Source: an uncultured Granulosicoccaceae bacterium
Lineage (GTDB): Bacteria; Pseudomonadota; Gammaproteobacteria; Granulosicoccales; Granulosicoccaceae
Assembly (NCBI GenBank): GCA_937927895.1
Contig: CALGKA010000033.1
Location: 1 to 64,000 of the forward strand
Reading direction: 5' to 3'
DNA length: 64,000 nt
Positions within the stretch are counted from its first letter, which is position 1. Each line of letters begins with the position of its first letter. The notes under the pieces were generated by a model. It saw only the letters and a list, made by a program, of their open reading frames with translations, ran no database searches and was not told where the DNA came from. Positions 1 through 8,727 of the stretch are shown here, one piece after another. Position numbers and translations under genes: made by a program.

Positions 1-127
1 AAGAGCGCCAAAAAATCACCTTTAAGCACTGCAATAAGGTCAAAATTTTCAGGTTTTTTGAATTCTTGCCGTTACACCGGCCAACAAATCAAAAGTGGTG
101 ACCACACCACTAACGCTGGAGAATAAT

Positions 128-1096
128 ATGGGTCTTCCTCAAATCGCAGGGTCGGGCTTCACACTTGATACGTCAAGACGTTATCGTCTGATCACCCGAA
201 GTGACTTCGACGGTTTAGCATGTGCAGTACTATTGAAGCATCTAGACATTATTGACGATATCAAATTCGTGCATCCTAAAGACATGCAAGATGGCACGAT
301 CGAAATAGATGAAAACGATATCACTACTAATGTCCCTTACGTTTCAGGGTGCTACTTAGCTTTTGATCACCACCTCAGTGAAACAATAAGAAACGGTGCG
401 CATGACAATCACATCATTGACCCTGACGCGCCCTCTGCGGCGCGTGTAGTTTACGACTACTTCGGTGGTGCTGATACATTCCCAAAAGAATGGGAAGGCA
501 TGATGGTAGCTGTTGACAAAGCAGACTCTGCACAATACGTTCGCAGTGAAATACTAGACCCAACTGACTGGACACTACTTAACTACTTAATGGATGCTAG
601 AACAGGCCTGGGTAGATTTAGAGAGTTCACAGTCTCTAACTACGAACTAATGATGCACCTTATTGACTACTGTGCAGAACACAACATAAATGAAATACTG
701 GAACTACCCGATGTTATGGAGCGTATAGAGCTATACGTTTCTATGAAGAATAAAGCGAAAGAACAGATAAAGCGTTGCGCTACTGTGCACAACAATCTTG
801 TCGTTCTCGATCTGCGCGATGAGGAAATTATTTACCCGACTAATCGCTTCATGATTTACGCACTTTTCCCAGAGTGCAATATATCAATCCACCAAATGTG
901 GGGGCTCAAAAAGCAGAACGTTGTATTTGCTATTGGCAAATCAATCTTAGACCGTGGATCGAAGACCAGCGTCGGCGAACTTTGCCTACGTTATGGTGGC
1001 GGTGGACACCAGGCTGCTGGTACCTGCCAGGTAAGCACAGATCGCTGCGATGTTGTTCTGGGAGAACTCATCACTGAAATCAATAAAGACGGCTAA
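128..1096 (+). CDS. DHH-family phosphoesterase (exopolyphosphatase-like)
   Basis: Members of this superfamily are metal-dependent hydrolases of phosphoester or phosphoanhydride bonds (RecJ, nanoRNase, exopolyphosphatase types). Visible motifs are the metal-binding SDFDG at residues 25-29, FDHH at 79-82, and a C-terminal DHHA1-type loop YGGGGHQAAG near 289-298. An earlier in-frame start exists at 95. I prefer the ATG at 128 because GGAG (118-121) sits at normal spacing before it, giving 322 aa. The gene stands alone and is followed by a hairpin. The family is clear; the substrate cannot be read from the sequence. Confidence 0.8.
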   Translation: MGLPQIAGSGFTLDTSRRYRLITRSDFDGLACAVLLKHLDIIDDIKFVHPKDMQDGTIEIDENDITTNVPYVSGCYLAFDHHLSETIRNGAHDNHIIDPDAPSAARVVYDYFGGADTFPKEWEGMMVAVDKADSAQYVRSEILDPTDWTLLNYLMDARTGLGRFREFTVSNYELMMHLIDYCAEHNINEILELPDVMERIELYVSMKNKAKEQIKRCATVHNNLVVLDLRDEEIIYPTNRFMIYALFPECNISIHQMWGLKKQNVVFAIGKSILDRGSKTSVGELCLRYGGGGHQAAGTCQVSTDRCDVVLGELITEINKDG

Positions 1097-1112
1097 ACCT
1101 AAGCCTAATCTT

Positions 1113-1137
1113 GCGCACCCGGGCTATCAGGGTGCGC
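1113..1137. terminator. Stem-loop after the DHH gene
   Basis: A perfect 8-bp inverted repeat, GCGCACCC and GGGTGCGC, with a 9-nt loop lies 16 bases after the stop of the DHH gene. No T-run follows, so a factor-independent terminator is only a possibility. It may instead protect the mRNA 3' end. Confidence 0.4.
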
Positions 1138-1295
1138 GTACCACCAAAGCACAGCATCAGCAGACTGCTTTGAACATAAAGTTCAGCTCAACACTTCTAC
1201 TCTTTACAATAGCTTAAAACGTCCTATATCTGCGACAGCTATCATCTGAACCGACAAACTATTAAGATGACTCTCATCACTAGTTAATCGAACAG

Positions 1296-2471
1296 ATGAA
1301 CTCCATGAGCAAAACTTTAAAAAACCGACGCGGCTTTACCACGCGCACTATCCACGCAGGTCAGTCACCAGACCCGTCGACCGGCGCAATTATGCCGCCA
1401 ATCTATGCAACATCAACTTACGTGCAATCTAGCCCGGGTGTGCATCAGGGTTATGAATACAGTCGCTCACAAAACCCTACTCGCATGGCGTATGAACGCT
1501 GCATAGCAGACCTTGAAAGTGGCACGCGCGGTTACGCTTTTGCCTCAGGCCTTGCGTCGATCTCAACCCTGCTCGATCACTTCAAACCGGGTGATCACAT
1601 TATTGCCATGAATGATTTATACGGCGGTTCATTCAGACTGTTTGAAAATGTCAGGCGTGGCTCTCAAGGGCTTGAATTTTCATTTGTCGATCTTGCCAAC
1701 ACCGATTTACTAGAAGCCGCCATTACCAGTAAAACCAAAATGATCTGGGTAGAGACTCCAACCAACCCACTACTTAAGTTAGCTGATCTAGAAAAGATAG
1801 CAAAAATCGCAAAATCAAAAGGCATTTTGTGTTGTTGTGATAACACTTTTGCAAGCCCTTATGTTCAGCGCCCCTTAGAATTCGGTTTTGACCTGGTGAT
1901 GCACTCCGCCACAAAATACCTTAACGGCCACAGTGATATGGTCGGCGGTGTATTGGTTGTGGGTGATAACAGCGAACTTGAAGAAAGCCTGACATTCTTA
2001 CAAAACTCAGTCGGCGCTATTCAAGGCCCGTTTGATAGTTTCCTTGCATTGCGTGGTTTAAAAACACTTGCACTCAGAATGCAACGCCATTGTGAAAGCG
2101 CATTAGAAGTAGCTAAACATCTGGAGGCACATTCAAAAGTTGAAAAAGTCTACTACCCGGGCCTCAAGAGCCACCCACAGTACGAACTCGCTCAAAGACA
2201 AATGGACGGCCCAGGCGGCATGGTGACCGTAGTACTAAAAGGCGGTCTACCGGCAGCCACCAAGTTCTTAGAGAAAGTAGAAATATTTTCACTAGCAGAA
2301 AGCTTAGGCGGTGTTGAGAGCTTAATTGAACACCCTGCCATTATGACCCATGCATCAATACCGGCAGCGCAACGCGCGGAACTAGGTATAGACGATGGCT
2401 TGGTACGATTATCAGTAGGCATAGAAGATCTAGATGATCTACTATCTGATATTGATCAAGCGCTCGCTTAA
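1296..2471 (+). CDS. PLP-dependent trans-sulfuration enzyme (cystathionine gamma-lyase/synthase/beta-lyase family)
   Basis: A 391-aa Cys/Met-metabolism PLP enzyme that forms or breaks cystathionine or related thioethers in the cytoplasm. The Schiff-base lysine lies in SATKYLNGHSD (Lys207). Other family signatures are YSRSQNPT (56-63), ASGLASIS (83-90), the WVETPTNP segment (151-158) and the C-terminal SLGG-ESLIEHP stretch. The full length is present. Lyase and synthase types cannot be told apart by eye, so no symbol is given. A second Met three codons in (1305) is an equally possible start. No SAM riboswitch or MetJ-like box was seen upstream. Confidence 0.85.
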   Translation: MNSMSKTLKNRRGFTTRTIHAGQSPDPSTGAIMPPIYATSTYVQSSPGVHQGYEYSRSQNPTRMAYERCIADLESGTRGYAFASGLASISTLLDHFKPGDHIIAMNDLYGGSFRLFENVRRGSQGLEFSFVDLANTDLLEAAITSKTKMIWVETPTNPLLKLADLEKIAKIAKSKGILCCCDNTFASPYVQRPLEFGFDLVMHSATKYLNGHSDMVGGVLVVGDNSELEESLTFLQNSVGAIQGPFDSFLALRGLKTLALRMQRHCESALEVAKHLEAHSKVEKVYYPGLKSHPQYELAQRQMDGPGGMVTVVLKGGLPAATKFLEKVEIFSLAESLGGVESLIEHPAIMTHASIPAAQRAELGIDDGLVRLSVGIEDLDDLLSDIDQALA

Positions 2472-2519
2472 TAACTTATTAAAATTAATAGGAAACACAA
2501 CAACCTTTAAGGACAAAGA

Positions 2520-2921
2520 ATGAAAGGCGCCGCCGGAACACCAGGTGGAATAATTACATTTTTAGCAGGCTTAGTGATGGCCTGCGGTGGCTTCTACCTA
2601 CTATTAAACTCAATAGTAATGCGCGCCAGTTTTGGCTTTGGTTATCGGGTGTATTCCATTGGTGGTTATGGCATTACCAGCGGCATGATCATGATCCCCT
2701 TTTTGTTTGGGGTCGCTATGGTGTTTTATGATCGCCGCAGCTCCCTGGGGTGGCTACTTACGGTTGGGTCCTTAGTCGCTCTTGTTTTTGGTGTCTTATC
2801 GAGCGTTAACTTTACTCTGCGTGGCATGACCGCATTTGATCTAATAGTGACGCTAGTGCTGTCTTTCGGCGGCATAGGCCTTTTATTAAGATCCCTTAGT
2901 GATCAACCCGACTTAAAGTAG
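2520..2921 (+). CDS. Small four-helix membrane protein, function unknown
   Basis: A 133-aa hydrophobic protein. About four transmembrane segments are visible, roughly residues 9-30, 47-68, 75-97 and 103-125, separated by short loops. A good ribosome site (AAGGA, 6 bases before the ATG) supports the start. It lies 48 bases after the PLP enzyme in the same direction and may be co-transcribed with it. It is convergent with lipA. I recognise no family. Confidence 0.65.
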   Translation: MKGAAGTPGGIITFLAGLVMACGGFYLLLNSIVMRASFGFGYRVYSIGGYGITSGMIMIPFLFGVAMVFYDRRSSLGWLLTVGSLVALVFGVLSSVNFTLRGMTAFDLIVTLVLSFGGIGLLLRSLSDQPDLK

Positions 2922-2952
2922 CTAAAATGCGGCGCCACTACAACACGTGCAC

Positions 2953-3966
2953 TTATAGCCCTACATTATTAAGCTCTAATACTCTTTCAGCGCGATAGCT
3001 TGATCGTACCAATGGCCCGGAGACCACTTCCAGGAACCCTTTATCAAGGCCGATCTTTCTATATTTTTCAAACTCATCTGGAGTGACATAACGCTGCACA
3101 TCAAGATGGTTAACGGTCGGCCTTAAGTACTGACCCATGGTTAATATATCTACCTTCGCGGCACGCAGATCATCCATTGTTTCGATAATCTCAGCTTCTG
3201 TTTCACCCAGGCCTAACATCAAACTGGTTTTAGTCAGTACTTTAGGGCGAAACTTTTTTGCATGCGCAAGTACATTAATAGTTTGCTCATAGCCCGCTCT
3301 TATATCTCTTACAGGGTGAGTCAACCTGCGTACGGTTTCAACGTTTTGTGCAAACACTTCAAGCCCTGAATCAACCACCATCTCTACAAGTTCAGTTCGA
3401 CCATCAAAATCCGGGGTCAGTGCTTCAACAGCGGTTTGTGGGCGTAGATCTTTTATTGCCTTAACACACGCCGCGTAATGTGCCGCACCGCCATCAGCCA
3501 GATCATCACGATCAACCGATGTGATCACTATGTATTTTAGATCCATCAGCTCAACAGACTTGGCCGTATTAGCAGGCTCTAGTTCATCTAGCCAGCCATT
3601 CGGGTTGCCTGTATCAACTGAGCAAAATCGACAAGCACGCGTACAGACAGCACCCATAACCATAATGGTGGCCGTGCCTGATGTCCAACACTCGCCTATA
3701 TTCGGACACTTAGATTCTTCACATACAGTCGCGAGCTTGTGCTCACGAACGTTGTCTCGCACAGCTTCATACTTACCACCACCCGGAACACGTGCTCGCA
3801 GCCATGAAGGTTTTCGAGAAACGTTTGAAGGATCGTCTGATGCCGAATTTTTTATACCGTCTTTAATCGCCTTAAAGCCAATATCAGTCACATACTTTTG
3901 GCCAGAGCTTACGACTATTGGAATATCATTGAGTGCTGTGGTTTTTTTAGAGGGTTGATCACTCAT
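2953..3966 (-). CDS. lipA: Lipoyl synthase
   Basis: A radical-SAM enzyme that inserts two sulfurs into protein-bound octanoyl groups to make the lipoyl cofactor of 2-oxoacid dehydrogenases and the glycine cleavage system. The 337-aa protein has the auxiliary-cluster cysteines in [12 protein letters not shown] (C82, C87, C93) and the radical-SAM cluster in CTRACRFC (C108, C112, C115). The conserved RSSYRAE is near the C-terminus. Its ATG overlaps the lipB stop by 4 bases (ATGA), so the two are translationally coupled. The N-terminal 50 residues are low-complexity and variable, as is common in the family. Confidence 0.96.
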   Translation of the reverse strand: MSDQPSKKTTALNDIPIVVSSGQKYVTDIGFKAIKDGIKNSASDDPSNVSRKPSWLRARVPGGGKYEAVRDNVREHKLATVCEESKCPNIGECWTSGTATIMVMGAVCTRACRFCSVDTGNPNGWLDELEPANTAKSVELMDLKYIVITSVDRDDLADGGAAHYAACVKAIKDLRPQTAVEALTPDFDGRTELVEMVVDSGLEVFAQNVETVRRLTHPVRDIRAGYEQTINVLAHAKKFRPKVLTKTSLMLGLGETEAEIIETMDDLRAAKVDILTMGQYLRPTVNHLDVQRYVTPDEFEKYRKIGLDKGFLEVVSGPLVRSSYRAERVLELNNVGL

Positions 3967-4604
3967 ACTGAAGGCCGATCCATACTAAGCTGATCAATAA
4001 GTAAATTCGCTAATTGATCACCGATTTTACTAATATTGGGTTCTTTTGCATGCTCTGCAATTTGTGTCACTGATAGTCCTTCAAACCCACAAGGGTTAAT
4101 TCGAGAAAATGGCTCAAGGTCCATATCTACGTTGACGGACAAGCCATGAAAACTACAACCGCGCCGGATGCGTAACCCAAGCGCTGCGATTTTCGCACCA
4201 TCAACATAAACCCCTGGTGCATCGCGCCGATTACTGGCCTCTATTGAGTATTCTTTTAACATCAAAATAACGATATTTTCTAATAATTCAACCAGACTTC
4301 GAACACCCAGTTTGTAACGGCGTAAGTCAATCAACGGGTAAACAATAAGCTGCCCCGGGCCATGATACGTCACTTGGCCACCACGGTCAGACTTGATCAC
4401 TGGTATCGCTCCCGCATTTAGTATATGCGCAGGGTCCCCGGCCTGGCCCAGAGTATAAACAGGCGAATGTTGCAAAACCCAGACTTCATCCGGGGTCTCA
4501 GCAGTTCTTGTATCGGTGAAGCGCTGCATATCGCTAAAGACTACATCGTAGGGCTGAAGGCCTAAGTGTTTAAGCGTTGGTTTTGTAAAAATAGGTGGGC
4601 TCAT
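3963..4604 (-). CDS. lipB: Octanoyl-ACP:protein octanoyltransferase
   Basis: Transfers octanoyl groups from acyl carrier protein to lipoyl domains, the step before LipA. The 213-aa protein carries the family motif [12 protein letters not shown] (74-85), the active-site lysine in GAKIAALG (Lys138) and the acyl-carrying cysteine in PCGFEGLS (Cys172). Order and strand match dacA-ybeD-lipB-lipA of other gammaproteobacteria. The start at 4604 has no competing upstream Met of note. Confidence 0.95.
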   Translation of the reverse strand: MSPPIFTKPTLKHLGLQPYDVVFSDMQRFTDTRTAETPDEVWVLQHSPVYTLGQAGDPAHILNAGAIPVIKSDRGGQVTYHGPGQLIVYPLIDLRRYKLGVRSLVELLENIVILMLKEYSIEASNRRDAPGVYVDGAKIAALGLRIRRGCSFHGLSVNVDMDLEPFSRINPCGFEGLSVTQIAEHAKEPNISKIGDQLANLLIDQLSMDRPSV

Positions 4605-4649
4605 GAAGCCTTATTTGTTGACGGACGTTGTTTTGCCCAGCGGTGCAGA

Positions 4650-4916
4650 CTATAGCACCCAAACTACCCGTTCATCAGCATTCACGGTGGTGAATACCCG
4701 ATCTAGCTCGTCTTGATCCAGCGCCGTAAAGTATATTGTCACAGAAAGGTAGGCCCCACCTTTACTCTCACGGGTTTTGTGCGTGATCGACTTTTTGCTT
4801 TCAATAACAGATTCAACAATACCGCAGGCGTGAGCTGCAAAATCATTTTGATCTTTACCCAGTGCCTTGATCGAGTAGGCATCCGGGAAATTTCGAATCG
4901 GACGACCGTCATCCAT
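4650..4916 (-). CDS. ybeD: DUF493 (YbeD) family protein
   Basis: An 88-aa protein of the YbeD/DUF493 family, a small ACT-like fold whose role is not settled. It begins with the FPDAYSIKALGK stretch and ends with the TTVNADERVVWVL type of C-terminus seen in the family. It sits between dacA and lipB exactly as in E. coli and Pseudomonas, which strengthens the call. The spacing to dacA (41 bases) and lipB (45 bases) fits an operon. Confidence 0.88.
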   Translation of the reverse strand: MDDGRPIRNFPDAYSIKALGKDQNDFAAHACGIVESVIESKKSITHKTRESKGGAYLSVTIYFTALDQDELDRVFTTVNADERVVWVL

Positions 4917-4957
4917 AACAGGGCAAACCTATATAAAAGGCATCAGCAACCACAAGA

Positions 4958-6112
4958 TTAATCGAACAACCGCTTAAAGGTGTCAGTGGTGCGGGTAAAA
5001 AAGCCACCACGTTCCACACCATCGGTGGCGACTATCGGCAGCTCAGCTAGTAGTTCGTTATCAAGCTTAACCTTAAGCATGCCTACTTCCTGCCCTTTAG
5101 CGATAGGTGCTACTAGATCACGTGATAGATGCATCTCACGTGTTATTGCACCACTTTGACCAGTAGTAAGGGTAACAAATTTATCTTCAGCTGCGGCCAT
5201 TGCAACATTATCTGAAGCACCACCCCAGACTTTAACATCACCAAGTTTTTTCTCAGCTGATGATAGCTTTACCGTCTCGAAAAATCTGAAACCATAATTT
5301 AATGCACGCAGACTTTCTGTTTCACGCGTTTGTTTACTACGCGCACCAAGCAGTACACTGATTAAACGCATATCGCCGCGCTTCGCAGATGACACCAAAC
5401 AATAGCCGGCAGATTCAGTATGGCCTGTTTTTATACCATCAACCGTTGGGTCTCGTAACAACAAGGTGTTGCGATTTTTTTGGTTAATGCCGTTGTACTC
5501 AAATTCACCCACTGAATAGAGCTTATAATGATTCGGGTGATCCCTGATAACAGCGCGTGCAAGAACCGCCATATCGCGGGCTGTCGTGTAGTGCTCAGGC
5601 CCCGGCAAACCAGTTGAATTAGTAAAGTTGGTATCGTTCATTCCAAGACGCTTTGCCATCTGATTCATCATTGACACAAAGCCGTCTTCGCTGCCACCAA
5701 TGTGCTCAGCCAACGCAATACTGGCATCGTTTCCAGACTGCACAACCAGGCCATACATTAGATCCCGAATAGACACGGGGTCTCGCATCTCAAGAAACAT
5801 TCTAGAGCCCGGCGCTTTAAAAGCGTTGTGACTCACAGGCACCATGGTGTCTGGCTTTAAGCCGCGAAACTTTATTTCTGACGAGACTAAATACGCTGTC
5901 ATAAGCTTGGTTAAACTAGCAGGCTCCAAGCGCTCATTTGAATTGTGTTCCGCAATCACTTTGCCAGTTTGGTAGTCAATCAACAGATAGCTTTTAGCAG
6001 CCAGGCCAGGCGGCGCTGGTATTGGCATCGCGGCGCTCGTTTGCGCAAAGCCCTCTCTTATAAAAAGGCAAAATACGAATACTAAAACTATAGATTTGAA
6101 TCGAACTGGCAC
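4958..6112 (-). CDS. dacA: D-alanyl-D-alanine carboxypeptidase (PBP5/6 type)
   Basis: A periplasmic, C-terminally membrane-attached penicillin-binding protein that trims the terminal D-Ala from peptidoglycan pentapeptides. The three active-site motifs are intact: SLTK (66-69), SGN (126-128) and KTG (228-230). A signal peptide (about residues 1-23, ending GFAQ) precedes the catalytic domain. The small PBP5 C-terminal beta domain and an amphipathic tail (TRTTDTFKRLFD) follow. The start is a GTG at 6112 with GGAAG upstream. In many relatives the symbol is dacC; the biochemistry is the same. Confidence 0.93.
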   Translation of the reverse strand: MPVRFKSIVLVFVFCLFIREGFAQTSAAMPIPAPPGLAAKSYLLIDYQTGKVIAEHNSNERLEPASLTKLMTAYLVSSEIKFRGLKPDTMVPVSHNAFKAPGSRMFLEMRDPVSIRDLMYGLVVQSGNDASIALAEHIGGSEDGFVSMMNQMAKRLGMNDTNFTNSTGLPGPEHYTTARDMAVLARAVIRDHPNHYKLYSVGEFEYNGINQKNRNTLLLRDPTVDGIKTGHTESAGYCLVSSAKRGDMRLISVLLGARSKQTRETESLRALNYGFRFFETVKLSSAEKKLGDVKVWGGASDNVAMAAAEDKFVTLTTGQSGAITREMHLSRDLVAPIAKGQEVGMLKVKLDNELLAELPIVATDGVERGGFFTRTTDTFKRLFD

Positions 6113-6145
6113 AGAGCTTCCGGGATACGTACAACGTAACGGGAG

Positions 6146-6165
6146 GGTGGGCTGTAACGCCCACC
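6146..6165. promoter_or_regulatory. Intercistronic hairpin between rlpA and dacA
   Basis: A perfect 7-bp stem, GGTGGGC and GCCCACC, with a 6-nt loop lies in the 75-base gap between rlpA and dacA. No T-run is adjacent on either side, so I read it as an mRNA-processing or stabilising hairpin or a weak attenuator rather than a terminator. Confidence 0.35.
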
Positions 6166-6187
6166 GGAATGATTACAGCGAACTAGA

Positions 6188-7507
6188 TTATTTTACTTTG
6201 ACAGTAAAGTTTTCTATTCCTGCTTTCGTGAGTACCTTAGATACTTTTGTAGAATGCTCAAAGCTTACTATTGGGCCAACAGTAATGCGATACATATGTG
6301 AATCTTTAAGTGGCTTCACATGTACCTCTTCACCTGGTGCCGCAAGCACCGCATCTACAGCGATTCGCTCAGCGTCTGCAACGTCTGCAAACACACCTGC
6401 TTGAATATAGTAACCACTGCGATCTTTATCCGATGGCAACTGAACCGATTGCACAGCAGCCGGCACAGTCGCAAGCCCTTGTACATTTGCATCTACAATA
6501 CCGGGTAACACAGCGGTTTCAAGCGCTGGCGTATTATCAGCTACTGGCACTACCTGTGGAGTTGCTGCTGCCTGCACAACTTCTATGTTGCTAACGGCCG
6601 TGTTGGTACTGGCAATATTGTCGGCGGCAAAAATACCGCCATCTGATTCCGCAGCTGCCACCTGCTTAACAACAGCTGGTGGCTCATCGTCTGTAAACAA
6701 CGATTGAATCGCGGCAGTATCCGGATCAACGGCTGCCACCGTGTTACTAATTGGCTGCGGCCTAATAGGTTTATCATCTACCTCTACGGCAGACACACTG
6801 ATCACATTAGAATCTATGTCATCAGTATTCGTCTCAGCAATGGGCATCTCTTGCGTTTCATCTTCACCGGCTGCGTAGTAGAACTCAATGCCCAGTGTGT
6901 TTTCAGGGCCACTGATCACCGCCATCTCTTCAGGGCTAAGCACTTGTATATCTACCAGGCCGGTACCGTCATTCACCATACCCAAACGCAATGCCGCGGC
7001 AAATGATAAATCAATTATACGATCACCAGAAAAAGGACCACGATCATTAATTTTCACAATCACCTCTCGGCCATTATCTACGTGCGTCACACGCGCATAG
7101 GTCGGAAGCGGTAACGTTTTGTGTGCCGCCGTGAGCCGGTACATGTCATAGACTTCACCATTCGATGCCGTTCTGCCATGGAAGTTTGGTCCATACCAGG
7201 AAGCCATCCCTCGCGCGGAGTAACCCTCAGCGCTATCTAAAGTGTAGTAACGCTGACCACGCACAACATATGATTCCATGTTGCCACGCTTACTTTTTTT
7301 AATCTGCAAACCTGTAGCAGGTGCAGCAGGTGTTGAAGAAGTACCGCCGGATACCTGGCTATCTGTGGTTGAGATAAACAGCTTATCGGCAGGTGTCTGG
7401 TTGGTTCTAGACGGATAGCCCTTAGGCAAATACTCCGATGGAATAAAGGCACAACCTGACGCACCCGCCAATAAGACACCAACAACAACGGCATTGCTGA
7501 ATTTCAT
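6188..7507 (-). CDS. rlpA: RlpA-like septal lytic transglycosylase lipoprotein
   Basis: An outer-membrane lipoprotein that cleaves naked glycan strands at the septum. The lipobox ASGC puts the modified cysteine at residue 19. A double-psi beta-barrel RlpA domain covers about residues 95-190 and includes ASWYGPNFHGRTASNG and KINDRGPF. A long, low-complexity Ala/Val/Thr-rich linker (about 200-355) follows. A SPOR domain at the C-terminus (about 360-439) should target peptide-free septal glycan. The 439-aa length reflects the extended linker. It lies 38 bases after mltB and upstream of dacA on the same strand. Confidence 0.92.
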   Translation of the reverse strand: MKFSNAVVVGVLLAGASGCAFIPSEYLPKGYPSRTNQTPADKLFISTTDSQVSGGTSSTPAAPATGLQIKKSKRGNMESYVVRGQRYYTLDSAEGYSARGMASWYGPNFHGRTASNGEVYDMYRLTAAHKTLPLPTYARVTHVDNGREVIVKINDRGPFSGDRIIDLSFAAALRLGMVNDGTGLVDIQVLSPEEMAVISGPENTLGIEFYYAAGEDETQEMPIAETNTDDIDSNVISVSAVEVDDKPIRPQPISNTVAAVDPDTAAIQSLFTDDEPPAVVKQVAAAESDGGIFAADNIASTNTAVSNIEVVQAAATPQVVPVADNTPALETAVLPGIVDANVQGLATVPAAVQSVQLPSDKDRSGYYIQAGVFADVADAERIAVDAVLAAPGEEVHVKPLKDSHMYRITVGPIVSFEHSTKVSKVLTKAGIENFTVKVK

Positions 7508-7545
7508 TAAATTTACCCTCGAAACGCGCTTACTTTTCGCCCTGG

Positions 7546-8520
7546 TCAGCGATTGTTTTTACGCGATTTTATTTCTTGGCTGAGCTGGTGCACGGCCATA
7601 GCGTAGAGGTTGCTGTGGTTGTAGCGCGTGATCACATAGAAGTTGTGATGCGCTACCCAATACTCAGCCCCCGATTCAGCCTCTAACTTTAATAAGGAGT
7701 ACTTGCCAGTGCCTTTACGTTTTGGATAGATGCCAGCCTTCTTGAGCGCGCCCGCAGTGGTCTTTGGCTTCGGACTATCGACGACTAATTTTTTGCCAGC
7801 GGCAGTAATTTTCGTCTGCTCAACAACCGCCTGGCCGTTCTTCCAGCCATGACGGTAAAAATAATTTCCAACACTACCGACCACATCCGGAATGCTTTGC
7901 CACAGGTCTCTTTCGCCGTCATCATCAAAGTCAACCGAGTAGCGACGATAGCTGCTAGAGATAAACTGCGGCAAGCCGAATGCGCCCGCATAAGAACCTT
8001 CAAGCTCATTGATATCGAGTTTATTTTCTTGCGCCAATAAAAATAACTGCTCTAACTCACCGCTAAAGAATTTAGCACGCGGTGGATAATCAAACGCTAA
8101 GGTAGCCAATGCATCTAGTGCTGGAAACCCACCTTTAATACGACCGTAAAACGTCTCTACACCTATAATGGCAACAATTACCGATGCAGGAACACCGTAG
8201 CGGAGTTGCGCTTTTTCTAGAATATCTTCGTGTTCATTCCAAAAATCAACACCGGCATTTATTCTTTCATTGGTTAGAAATATTTTACGATAACCACTCC
8301 ACTCTAAGCGCTTCTCAGCCGGCGTAGTAATAAGCTCTAGCACTCTTTCACTGCGCTTGGCTTTGCGTAGAGCCGCAATCACATCAGCTGAATTAAGCTT
8401 GTGCTCGACCACCATATTGGCAACAAACTTTTTCGCTTTTGGATGCGCACTGTAGTCAGCATGCGCCACACTTATACACAAAAAACAGAAAATCAGAGCG
8501 CGTTGTATCATCCACTTCAC
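7546..8520 (-). CDS. mltB: Membrane-bound lytic murein transglycosylase B
   Basis: A lytic transglycosylase (SltB/MltB type) that cuts the MurNAc-GlcNAc bond with formation of 1,6-anhydroMurNAc. The catalytic glutamate is in IIGVETFYGR (Glu122). YAGAFGLPQFISSSY and the DFDDDGERDLW calcium-site segment follow. An N-terminal signal peptide ends near SVAHA (about residue 21). No cysteine lipobox is present, so this version is probably soluble periplasmic. It is the first gene of the mltB-rlpA-dacA-ybeD-lipB-lipA run. The pbpA-rodA genes that often precede it are absent. Confidence 0.92.
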   Translation of the reverse strand: MKWMIQRALIFCFLCISVAHADYSAHPKAKKFVANMVVEHKLNSADVIAALRKAKRSERVLELITTPAEKRLEWSGYRKIFLTNERINAGVDFWNEHEDILEKAQLRYGVPASVIVAIIGVETFYGRIKGGFPALDALATLAFDYPPRAKFFSGELEQLFLLAQENKLDINELEGSYAGAFGLPQFISSSYRRYSVDFDDDGERDLWQSIPDVVGSVGNYFYRHGWKNGQAVVEQTKITAAGKKLVVDSPKPKTTAGALKKAGIYPKRKGTGKYSLLKLEAESGAEYWVAHHNFYVITRYNHSNLYAMAVHQLSQEIKSRKNNR

Positions 8521-8674
8521 AACCGAAAAAAATGTAACAAATATGATGCGATATTTAAAATTTGTGGGCGGGCTTTTTTACCTTTCGCTATTTCATTTTT
8601 CCGTTGTGTAACCTATACGCGCCCGGAAAACAGTACAGGCAGGCTTACAACGCGACGAATAAGAGCACCAACAA

Positions 8675-8700
8675 AAAAACCCGGCCAAAGCCGGGTTTTT
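8675..8700 (-). terminator. Rho-independent terminator of hppA
   Basis: Inverted repeat AAAAACCCGGC / GCCGGGTTTTT with a CAAA loop. On the minus strand the stem is followed by a run of seven T, just past the hppA stop, which is a textbook intrinsic terminator. The symmetric A/T arms mean it could also work on the plus strand, but no plus-strand gene ends here. Confidence 0.88.
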
Positions 8701-8727
8701 CGAAACCATCTACCACTTAAGGAAGAA

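Noticed and set aside
1113-1137. SAM- or methionine-responsive leader before the PLP enzyme
   Set aside because: Only one hairpin near the previous gene; no conserved riboswitch core or MetJ-box repeats.
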